From Thecamonas trahens ATCC 50062 (lineage: Eukaryota; Apusozoa; Apusomonadida; Apusomonadidae), in contig NW_013657657.1 in NCBI RefSeq assembly GCF_000142905.1, positions 239,105 through 303,104 on the forward strand: 64,000 nucleotides of DNA. Reading direction: 5' to 3'. Below are positions 18,326-26,907 of the stretch, one piece after another (within the stretch, counting starts at the first letter, position 1; each line of letters opens with the position of its first letter). The translations under genes were made by a program, and so were the position numbers. The notes under the pieces were generated by a model. The model did no database searches. It worked only from the letters and a program-made list of their open reading frames with translations, and was not told where the DNA came from.

Positions 18326-21253
18326 ATGCTGCACAGACTCAGTCATCCACTACACATAGGACGACTGCACTCGTCATTTGCAGCACAGGCGTTCGCGGCA
18401 GCGTGCAGAGCAGCATTACCTGGGCGTGTGACGACGACTACGGCCGAGTGCTTTGCCTTGGGCACCGACGCCTCGCCCTACTCGCTCACGCCACACACCG
18501 TTGTCTCGCCGGTCTCCGAGGCCGAGGTCCAAGCCACGCTTGCAGCAGCAGCTGTGCACAGAGTCCCGGTCACGTTCCGGGCGGCAGGGACATCGCTCTC
18601 GGGCCAGGCGTCCACCGATGCAGCGCTAATCAAGATATCCCACGCAGAGCCGGCCTGGAAGGAGCTGGTCATTGCCCCTGATGGTGGCTCTGTCCGGCTC
18701 GGTCCGGCTGTCATTGGCGGTGCAGCCAACGCTGCTCTCGCTCCTCTCGGTCGGAAGATTGGCCCGGACCCATCATCCATCGACTCGGCCATGATCGGTG
18801 GCATTGTAGCCAACAACTCGTCCGGCATGTGCTGCGGCGTGGCAAGCAACGCTTACCACACCATCCGGTCCGCTCGCATCATCCTCGCCGACGGCACGCT
18901 TCTCGACACTGGGTCGGACGCCTCGCGCGCTGCTTTCCTCACTTCGCATGCCAAGCTTGCGCAGGGCCTCGTCGACTTGGCTCGCGAGGTCCAGGCCGAC
19001 ACCGCCCTCGCCGCACGCATCGCCTCCAAGTTTTCCATCAAGTGCACGACCGGGTACTCGCTCAATGCACTTGTGGATGCCGACCCCAACGACCCCGTTG
19101 ACATTGTGCTCAAGCTTATGGTCGGTTCAGAGGGTACGCTTGGCTTTATCTCATCAGTCGAGCTTGCTACTGTCGTCGAGCACCCCCATTCGGCCACCGC
19201 CTTTGTCACCTTTGACGCCACCGCCGCCGCCGCCGAGGCGACCCAGGCGCTGCGTGCGCTTGGCGACCGCGCTCCAGACGCGGTTGAACTCATGGACGCG
19301 GTCTCACTCGCCTCGGCGGCGCACTCGTCGGACATTGCCTCTGTTGCGACCCTGCCTAACCTTGATCTCAATCCGCGCGCTGCCGCGCTGCTCCTAGAGG
19401 TCAAGGCACCCACTGCAGGGGATCTTGAAGCTGCCTGTGCTGCACTCGCTGCCGAGCCTCTCTTTGAACCGGCGCTGGGTGACAAGCTCGGCTTTGCCCA
19501 ATCGGCTGCCGAAGCCAAGATCATGTGGGACGCCCGCAAAGGCATCATCCCCATCGTAGGAGCGCGCCGGCCGCCCGGTACCTCGACCATCATCGAAGAC
19601 GTGGCAGTCCCAGTCTCTGCTCTTGCTCCGCTCACCGACGACCTCTCGGCACTCTTTGCGTCGCTGGGCTACCCAGACGCGTGTATCGTGGGCCATGCGC
19701 TTGAGGGCAACTTGCACCTCATCTTCAATCAGGGCTTTGCCACCCCGGCTGACGTCGACGCTTTCCGCACCCTCCTCGACCGCATGGCTGAGCTTGTCGC
19801 TGTCAAGTACGACGGCTCGCTCAAGGCCGAGCACGGGACTGGACGAAACATGGCACCATACGTCGAGATGGAGTGGGGTCCGCGTGCCACTTCCCTCATG
19901 TGGCGAATCAAGGAGCTGTTTGATCCGGCCGGCCTGCTCAATCCGGGCGTAATCCTCAGCCACGACGCCGAAATTCACGTCAAGCACCTCAAGGCCACCC
20001 CGAGCGTTGACCCGGTCGTTGATGCGTGCATTGAGTGCGGGTTCTGCGAGTCGAACTGCCCGTCCCGCAACACCGCCCTCACACCGCGCCAGCGCATTGC
20101 CCTCGCTCGCAAGCTCTCCACCCTCGAAGACGGCTCGGCCGCCCACGCTGAGGCCTCCGCGCTCCTTGACTCGGCCGCCATCGACCTCTGCGCCGCGGAC
20201 GGCATGTGCCAGGCCAAGTGCCCGGTGAGCATCAACACTGGCGAGTATATGGTCGCCCTCCGCGCTGCCCGTCTTGCTTCGGGCTCGCCATGGGCGTCCA
20301 AGCTTGCGCTGATTGTGGCGGACAACTTTGGTGTCGCCACCGCAGCCGGGCGTGGCATGCTTGCCGTAGCCCACGCCGCCGCATCACTTGTGGGCTCGGC
20401 ATCGCTCACCACTGTTTCTGCGGGCCTCAACACCATCAGTGGAAGCTTGATCCCAATCTGGCACGAAGCACTTCCGTCGCCGCCGCTGCCGGTATCGTGG
20501 CGCGGGGCACAATCGCAGCCGGCTGGTGCTGCCTCGCGCCGCCGGGTGGCGTACTTTCCTACTTGTGTCTCGCGAGTTCTCGGGCCGTCGCAGCGCGGCG
20601 AGCTCTGCGTTGTCGATGCCGTCCAGCGCCTGTTTGATGAGCACCTTGTGGATAGCTACGAGCTGGTCATCCCGGACAATGTTGATGGGCTCTGCTGCGG
20701 GTGTGCGTTCGAGTCCAAGGGTCTCTCGAGCGCGACCGACGCCGCCTCGGCTCGACTCGGCGATGCACTTGCCGCCCTTGATGTCGATGCTGTGGTCGTC
20801 GACGCGTCGCCTTGTGTCGAGACGATGCGGCGACTTGGTGCTGGTGGTGTTCCCGTTTATGACGTCGTCGAGTACCTAGATCTGGCAGCACGGTCGGGGC
20901 ACTTTCCGGCGCTGTCCGAGCTCGCGCCGCAGCCGGCAGCCGAGCCAGTAGTGTTGCACATTCCGTGCTCGGCGTCCAAGGTGGCCGGCCTTGAACGAGT
21001 GTACCAGTCTGTCGCTGCGCGGCTGTGGGGTGAGCGTGGAGTGGTGGGCTCGGACGTGGCATGTTGCGGCATGGCCGGTGATCGTGGGCTCCGGTTCCCC
21101 GAGCTCCGCGCATCTGCGCTGGCCAGTCTCACTGCTCGCGCCCCGGCCCGCGGGGTCAGCTGCTCGCGGACGTGTGAAGTGGGGCTAGAGGCCGAGACCG
21201 GCGCACCATGGCATCATGTTGTCGTTGCGCTTGCCGAGCGGCTGTGCAAATAG
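18326..21253 (+). CDS. FAD-linked D-2-hydroxyacid dehydrogenase fused to Fe-S/CCG domains (mitochondrial)
   Basis: A 975-residue intronless protein. The chosen ATG (CACC ATG) opens MLHRLSHPLHIGRLHSSFAA, a basic amphipathic presequence typical of mitochondrial import; upstream in-frame codons lie in a pyrimidine-rich leader. An FAD-binding type 4 domain (about residues 55-270; RAAGTSLSGQ, IGPDPSSIDSAMIGGIVANN) and an FAD-linked oxidase C domain (about 280-545) follow. Then come two [4Fe-4S] motifs, CIECGFCESNCPSRN near residue 567 and CAADGMCQAKCPV near 622. Two CCG-type motifs (CCGCAFESKG, CCGMAGDRG) form a GlcF/HdrB-like end. This single-chain GlcD+GlcF arrangement is that of bacterial YdiJ-type dehydrogenases, which oxidise D-lactate or D-2-hydroxyglutarate-like acids and pass electrons to quinones. 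The exact substrate cannot be read from sequence. Confidence 0.87.
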   Translation: MLHRLSHPLHIGRLHSSFAAQAFAAACRAALPGRVTTTTAECFALGTDASPYSLTPHTVVSPVSEAEVQATLAAAAVHRVPVTFRAAGTSLSGQASTDAALIKISHAEPAWKELVIAPDGGSVRLGPAVIGGAANAALAPLGRKIGPDPSSIDSAMIGGIVANNSSGMCCGVASNAYHTIRSARIILADGTLLDTGSDASRAAFLTSHAKLAQGLVDLAREVQADTALAARIASKFSIKCTTGYSLNALVDADPNDPVDIVLKLMVGSEGTLGFISSVELATVVEHPHSATAFVTFDATAAAAEATQALRALGDRAPDAVELMDAVSLASAAHSSDIASVATLPNLDLNPRAAALLLEVKAPTAGDLEAACAALAAEPLFEPALGDKLGFAQSAAEAKIMWDARKGIIPIVGARRPPGTSTIIEDVAVPVSALAPLTDDLSALFASLGYPDACIVGHALEGNLHLIFNQGFATPADVDAFRTLLDRMAELVAVKYDGSLKAEHGTGRNMAPYVEMEWGPRATSLMWRIKELFDPAGLLNPGVILSHDAEIHVKHLKATPSVDPVVDACIECGFCESNCPSRNTALTPRQRIALARKLSTLEDGSAAHAEASALLDSAAIDLCAADGMCQAKCPVSINTGEYMVALRAARLASGSPWASKLALIVADNFGVATAAGRGMLAVAHAAASLVGSASLTTVSAGLNTISGSLIPIWHEALPSPPLPVSWRGAQSQPAGAASRRRVAYFPTCVSRVLGPSQRGELCVVDAVQRLFDEHLVDSYELVIPDNVDGLCCGCAFESKGLSSATDAASARLGDALAALDVDAVVVDASPCVETMRRLGAGGVPVYDVVEYLDLAARSGHFPALSELAPQPAAEPVVLHIPCSASKVAGLERVYQSVAARLWGERGVVGSDVACCGMAGDRGLRFPELRASALASLTARAPARGVSCSRTCEVGLEAETGAPWHHVVVALAERLCK

Positions 21254-21270
21254 AGATCATCAAAGTCCAA

Positions 21271-24200
21271 TCACAGATCGGCCTTCCGCCACGACACCCA
21301 CGCGAGGCTGCCATCGTCGCCACCAAACGAGTTGGCTTCGATAGTCATGCCGGCGAGCTGAGCAGCGCAACCGGCGCCGCCTTGGCCCGCGGGCGTGAGC
21401 TGCTCTGAGAGCGGAGCAAAGGCGCCGACCTTGCTGATGGCGCAGTACGAGGACCGGACGCCGATTTCTGTGAGGTGGCGGCCACCAAAGACGTTTTGAA
21501 TGAACAGCCGATTGGTGGTGCGGAGCTTTGCGGCGGCGTCACCGGCGACGGCAAGGGCAAGGACGACGCCGTTGTCGAGCCGCGAGACGGCGTCGCGAGC
21601 TGTGTCGGCAGCATCCTTGTCGACGCTCGTGTCAAAAACGGTGTGGAAGAGGACCTTGACAGCGCCGTCTGAGACGTCGAGGGCAGCAAGATGGAGGCCG
21701 GCGGTCTCTGGACGCGGCGAGCCGTTGGGCAACAACGCCGGTGGCTTGCGCCGCGGAGTCGGCTGCGGAGTGGGCGCGGGAGTGGGCGCAGGCGTAGCCG
21801 ACTCGCCTACGAGCTCCTTGACCTTGGCGACGGCATCAGCGGCGTCCTCGACGAGGTTGTCGCGGCTGTGGATGCGAATAACAAAGCGAGCGTAGTTTGG
21901 CAGGGTGACGGTCTGGGCGAGAAGTTCGGCCTTGAGCGACTGGACGCCGTCTTTGGTGACGTCAATCTCGTGGCGACGCATCCGCTGGAGGAGGTCGCCC
22001 GAAGCCGAGAACTGCTTTGTGGCGTCGAGGCCCATGACTCGCGGGTGCGGGAGGGCGCGGTAGTGGCCCTCTGTGCGGGAGAGGCGCTTGAGGCCAGTGC
22101 GACCGAATTTGTGGGTGATGCGCAGATACATGTCGTCGTCCTCGCGGCCCCAGCCCCAGTAGCCATTGGAGAAGCCACCGACGCTGACGTAGTCTTCAGC
22201 GCGCATCTGCAGCGCGCCGCCGACCATGGCCGAGTATGAGGTAAAGCCGTCCTGCGTCGTTGCCGCGCAGAGATGGGTAGGCTCGGCGCGCCAGCCGTAG
22301 TTGTTGGTCATGTGAGTCGGCAGCTGGTCGACGTCGTGGAGGACAACGTACTCGCAGCCAAACTTGTTGACGCCGAGGACAAAGGCGGCATTGAACATGG
22401 CGCCCTTGTTGAAGAACCCGCCCTGGTCCTGCTCGGCCACTATGATCTTAAACCGCCGGCCGGCGTCGGTCAGCCACTCCTCCATGTACGGCACAAACTC
22501 ATCGAGATTAGCTTCACGTCCAGCGCCCTGGGTGGAGAGCGACGGCGAGTCGCGGAAGGGAACAAGGACACAGAGCAGCGGCTCGGCGCTCGCGTCGGTG
22601 TCAGCAGCTGCCGCCGCAACCCGCGCGAGCGTAAGCTGGGTGTCGAGGAGAGCAGGCGGCTCCGGTGATGGCGGATAGGCCGAGACCGGCTCAATCCACT
22701 CGGTAACGGCCGAGTCGGCAGGCGCGTTGGCTCTGGTTCCTGCCAGCCCACGGAGCCGGGTGGCCATGTCGGTGATGGCGTTGACAAACTTGTCTACGTC
22801 GACAGCATACTCGTGGCGGCGGGTGGCGCGTGGAATGGAGAGGACCTGGCAGACGCGGTCGGCCCAGCGGCAGAAGTTCTGGTAGTGGTGGCGGCGGCGA
22901 TAAGCGACGGGAACGATTTCGAGGAGGCCGGTCGGGACGTCGTTGGACATAAAGAGGACGTGCGAGAGGCCGGCGCCGTGGATGCCGGTGAGGATGTGTG
23001 AGGCTGCGACGATGCGGAGCTGCTCACCGTAGGTGAGCTCGGTAAAGACATAGCACGAGGCATGGAAGCCGCTGCGAGCGTTGAGGGTGGCGGCGAGCTC
23101 GTTGCAGTTGACCAGCTTGCGCTCGGCTGAGCCGCCAAGGTTCCGCGGATGGGCGACATAATCTTTGCGGACGAGGATGGTGACAACAATTGGGTTTGCG
23201 GCGAGCGGAGTGGTGTTGGGTGCGGGAGCTGGTAGGCCGACGCCATAAAGGCGCCAAAGTGCTGGACGCCCGGGAGAGTCGAGCACGGTGAGTTGGTGGC
23301 GATGTGCAGGTTGATGGGCGAGGCATATCCTGCAGCGACGACGATTGCATTCTCGAAGCAGACACGGCCTCTTGGAAGCTGTGAGAGGTACAAAACCTGG
23401 GCGGGCGCAAAGATGTCTGTCCACGGCTCGTCAAGGTTGCCGGCGGCGTGGCCATCGAGCCAGACAATAACGACCTCTTCGCGGGAGTGGACGTCAAACA
23501 TCTCGAGAGCCAGATACGTGTTGTACCAGTCGGTCATGGTGTGAAACAGGTTGCAGTACTCGTACCGCTGCACCAAGAGCGTCGGACGTGTCTCTGTAGC
23601 GTCACACGGCCCGCTGCTCTCGCCGACAACCAGCTTGCTCGGCATGATCATGTGCTCGAGGTGGTTGAGCATGGGGACGAGCGGAGCCTTCTCCGAAAAC
23701 TTGGAACAAGCCCTAGCCTCCCACGCCCCAGCAGTATACTCGGGGTACTCGTCGCTCTCCTCACGGCCGGCGACATCGTAGAGGTTCTCGGCGCCTGTCG
23801 AGACCTTGACCTTGCGGGTGTCGAGGGCGAGGGAGGTGACCCGGCACATGGTGGCCGGCACGCCCGGATGGTGACGGCAGACCATAGCGTCGTCCTCCTC
23901 GCACATTTGAACTTCTGGCCAGTACAGCTCGCGCGATTCGTCCGAGAGAGAGAACGCCGTCGGGCAGTGTCTGGCAAGATCCGACGACGGGGCCACCTTG
24001 CCGGGCTTGTTTCCCTTGGGCGCCGCAGTCATCGGCGAAGCCACGTTGCCGGCTACATCGGCCGGCAGCCTCGGATTGTCGCGGAAGGTGTACCGTGTCG
24101 CGCCTGCTTTTGATGCAGGGGCGAGAGTGGGGGTGGGAGTGGGGGGCGGAGTGGGGGCGGGAGTGGGGGCGGGAGTGGGGGCAGGGGTGGGGTGGGGGTG

Positions 24201-24574
24201 ATGGCAATTGGGGCGGGATGGCGAGTGGTAGCCGTTGTTGCTGACGTGGCCGAGCTTGCAGCGGCGGGATGTGGCGAGGTAGACGAGGGAGCCGCAGCAG
24301 ACGACATCTTGGTTGTCGATGAGCGCGCAGACGGCGAGGAGGAAGAGCGAGCAGGAGCAGGAGCAGGAGTAGGAGCAGGAGCAGGAGCAGGACGACGAGG
24401 AGGAGGAGGAGGAGGAGGAGGCTCAAAGCCAGACCGAAGGATTGTCAGAAGATATACATTTTGAACAATGACCATGAGTGTGAGGCAGGCAAGCATAGTC
24501 CGCCATGTCACGCATCGGCCGACCACCCGTTCACCAAGACTATGTCCGCGCCGATCCACACCACCAATAAGCAT
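21271..24574 (-). CDS. Golgi glycosyltransferase fusion: GT61 + GT7 galactosyltransferase-like + ILEI domain, frame breaks
   Basis: From the ATG at 24574 (MLIGGVDRRG...) a type II membrane anchor (LACLTLMVIVQNVYLLTIL) leads to Pro/Thr-rich stem sequence. The GT61 (EOGT-like) part has RYEYCNLFHTMTDWYNTYLA, AAGYASPIN, GEQLRIVAASHILTGIHGAG and LSHVLFMS. A GT7 beta-1,4-galactosyltransferase-like part follows: LLCVLVPFRDS, FFNKGAMFNAAF, the metal-binding LHDVDQLP and GGFSNGYWGWGREDDDMYLR. A Pro-rich linker and an ILEI/FAM3-type domain (HLAALDVSDGAVKVLFHTVF, IGVRSSYCAISKVG) end the protein. The frame breaks by one base near 23215 and again in the CTC/CCCCA-repeat stem (about 24130-24430), where third-position GC shows a different frame is coding than the one entered from the anchor. 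Indels in the assembly are likely. Products are probably secretory glycans; the acceptor is unknown. Confidence 0.8.
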
Positions 24575-24996
24575 GGCGAGGTGGAGGGGGGAGGTAGGAG
24601 GGGGGAGGGAGGGGAGGGGGGGAGGGGAGGGGAGGGTGGGGTGGGGGGGGGGGGTAGGTAGGGAAGGGAGGAGTGGTAGTGGTAGTGGGTGGGTTGGGTT
24701 GGGTTGGGTTGAAGGGGGGAGGGGGGGGTATGCCTGATGCTGGTGGTGTTGGCGTGTGTGGTTGTCGGGCTGTCGGTCGGGTTGTTGTGTTGGTCGTGCA
24801 AAATGATGCAAATGGTCGCTCCGTGATGGCGGCGGTGGCCATGGCTTTGGGCAGACGACCAAAACCGGTTGGCCAAATCGTTCGCCGGTTCAACCGTTGC
24901 CTCGCCAGCACTGTGCCTGAGGCTGTGACTGAGACTGGTGCGCGGAAGGAGGAGCACTTGGCGCAGAGCTTACAGTACTGTGACACGGGGTTTAGT
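24575..24996. promoter_or_regulatory. Divergent leader with G-runs
   Basis: This separates the glycosyltransferase (minus) from the repeat protein (plus). It has G-rich tracts at 24595-24660 and 24715-24730 and a GGTTG repeat at 24690-24710. An open frame crosses it on the plus strand, but its third positions are not GC-biased, so I treat it as untranslated. Confidence 0.4.
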
Positions 24997-26133
24997 ATGG
25001 GCTCGTCAAAGAAGAAGAAGTCAAAGGGGAAGACGAGGAAGACGACAGAGAGCTCGGTGAGTGTGTCGAGCGCGAGCGCGAGCAAGGGCAAGGGCAAGGG
25101 CAAGGGCAAGGGCAAGGGCAAGGGCAAGGGCAAGGGCAAGGGCAAGGGCAAGGGCAAGGGCAAGGCTGTGGGCGTCGTCGCCGTTGACGGACACAATGAC
25201 TATGCATACATGATTGATCCGGACTCGTCGTCGTCGAGCCATCACAAGTCCAAGGGCAAGGGCAAGAGCAAGGGCAAGGGCAAGTCCAAGTCCAAGTCCA
25301 AGAGCAAGTCCAAGAGCAAGTCCAAGAGCAAGTCCAAGTCCAAGAGCAAGTCCAAGAGCAAGTCCAAGTCCAAGTCCAAGAGCAACATCGTGTCCGTGGT
25401 TGGTCCGGACGAGGCGCGGCTGGCCAACTCGTTCAACTCGCTCGAGAGCGAGCTGTCCGACACGGAGATCGAACGGAGCAGAAAGCCACGTCGCAGAATG
25501 GGCAAGGCAAAGAAGGGCAAGACAAAGAAGGGCAAGACAAAGAAGGAAAAGGGCGCCAAGGCCAAGTCGTCGTCAGAGTCCAGCGAGTCGACGTCTGCGT
25601 CTGACTCGTCGCGTGTGGTGGCAAAGGCGCGCAAGGGCAAGCGTCAAAGCCACTCAGATCTGCTTGTTGTCACCTCGTCGCTGTTCTCGTCGACGTCGGG
25701 CGCGTCCGAGCCAGCCGACTACACGCTTGCCCACCAGCTCACCCGCCACGGCCTCACCGCCAACCAAAAGGCCTTTATCGACTACCTCAAGCAGAACGGG
25801 CAGGCGCCGCTGGCGGCTACTGCAGCGAGCGCACCATCCGACTCTTCGGGGTCATCATCGTCGACCTCGGCTCGCCGCCACCGCCACCGCCATCGCCACC
25901 GCCACCGCCATCGCTCCTCCTCCTCTTCTTCAGCCTCGTCGCCGCGTCGCATCGTACACAAGTATCTTCCGCCGTGGGAAAACTCGGAGCTCGACTCATC
26001 CGAAGTCGCCTACGCCGCTGCCATCCATCCAGGCTACCCAGATCATCCCGCTCACGCCCACGGCGGCAACGCTGCAGCCCATCAGCCGCCTCGTCGTCGC
26101 GGCTCCGCCTTTGGCTGGCACAACCTCCACTAA
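24997..26133 (+). CDS. Lys/Gly and Lys/Ser repeat protein
   Basis: A 378-residue protein starting MGSSKKKKSKGKTRK. Residues about 30-57 are (GK)n, residues about 83-128 are mostly (SK)n with a few GK, and a second basic block, MGKAKKGKTKKGKTKK, lies near residue 168. Between them are short ordinary stretches (AVDGHNDYAYMIDPDSSSSS, VVGPDEARLANSFNSLESEL). The C-terminal third carries HQLTRHGLTANQKAFIDYLK, an (RH)n run, and an end with KYLPPWENSELD. No family is recognised. The extreme basic charge suggests nucleic-acid or acidic-polymer binding, or a nuclear location, as inference only. The ATG is chosen because codon bias begins there. Confidence 0.6.
   Translation: MGSSKKKKSKGKTRKTTESSVSVSSASASKGKGKGKGKGKGKGKGKGKGKGKGKGKAVGVVAVDGHNDYAYMIDPDSSSSSHHKSKGKGKSKGKGKSKSKSKSKSKSKSKSKSKSKSKSKSKSKSKSKSNIVSVVGPDEARLANSFNSLESELSDTEIERSRKPRRRMGKAKKGKTKKGKTKKEKGAKAKSSSESSESTSASDSSRVVAKARKGKRQSHSDLLVVTSSLFSSTSGASEPADYTLAHQLTRHGLTANQKAFIDYLKQNGQAPLAATAASAPSDSSGSSSSTSARRHRHRHRHRHRHRSSSSSSASSPRRIVHKYLPPWENSELDSSEVAYAAAIHPGYPDHPAHAHGGNAAAHQPPRRRGSAFGWHNLH
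25084..25167 (+). repeat. (AAGGGC)n coding microsatellite
   Basis: About 14 copies of a 6-base unit encode Lys-Gly. It is perfect over most of its length and lies in the repeat protein's N-terminal part. Confidence 0.95.
25247..25384 (+). repeat. (AAGTCC/AAGAGC)n coding repeat
   Basis: Alternating 6-base units encode Lys-Ser using two different serine codons in mixed order, with a few Lys-Gly units at the start. The synonymous mixing means the peptide pattern, not only DNA slippage, is being kept. Confidence 0.9.
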
Positions 26134-26907
26134 AAAATCCTCGCAAACCCATGCGCAAACCCATGTGCAAACCCTTGCGAATAGCCCTTCCCCCCTCCCC
26201 CCAAGTTCCTCCCTTCTTCTTCCCCTCTCACTACGATCTCCACCATCACCGCTTTGTGGGGCATTCTGGGCCCCATCAGTACTCCGGGTCTCCAACGTCC
26301 AACTTGGATTCTTGGAATCACGTCAACTCGACGTCAACAGTCATGGTTGGAATACTTTGGTCTCTGATACCTCTCCCCCACTGTCCAACGACCGCAGTAC
26401 GGATCCCAGCTAGCCACCATGACTCCCTCTCCGCTCTTTGCTTCACACAAGTTGTGAATGTGAACAGAGCAGGGCACACACATTCTATACCACCTCCCCT
26501 CCCCTCCCCAACCACTTGCCACTCCTTCTTCCCACCACTGTCTCCGCTGTGCCTTTCCCGCAGTGGCAGCCTGCTGGCCAACCATGGCCTGAAAAAATTC
26601 GGCTGGCCAGCCTTCGGCCGACCCCTCCCCTGGTCCCCCCTTTCTCCACCTCCGGCAATGCCAAGCCTCCGCTCGCGAGCGCCCCCTCCCTACCAGACTC
26701 CTGCCCTTGCTTTCCCACTGTTGTGCATTGTATTGTGCGTGTTCTTCGCCCAGTCGCGCCACCCCCTCCCCGCCTACAAGCACCAGCTGTCCTTCCGCTC
26801 GCTCGCCCCCCCCCCCCTCTCCCCGCCACTTGCCAACACCCGCAATCACTCATCCAGCGCCCGCCCTCCCCCTCCCCCTCCCCCCCCCTCCCCTGGCTCG
26901 TACTTTG
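26134..26907. promoter_or_regulatory. Leader and promoter region of the Na,K-ATPase
   Basis: 774 bases hold three tandem copies of CAAACCCATG-like sequence (26145-26178), then C-rich tracts that become frequent toward the ATPase start (26805-26820 and 26865-26898). The open frame crossing it is low in third-position bias and is read as untranslated. No other gene is seen. Confidence 0.4.

Noticed and set aside
25084-25384. Tandem repeats considered as a CRISPR-like array
   Set aside because: The units are 6 bases long, have no spacers and are in frame with a coding sequence; CRISPR arrays are not expected in a eukaryotic nucleus.
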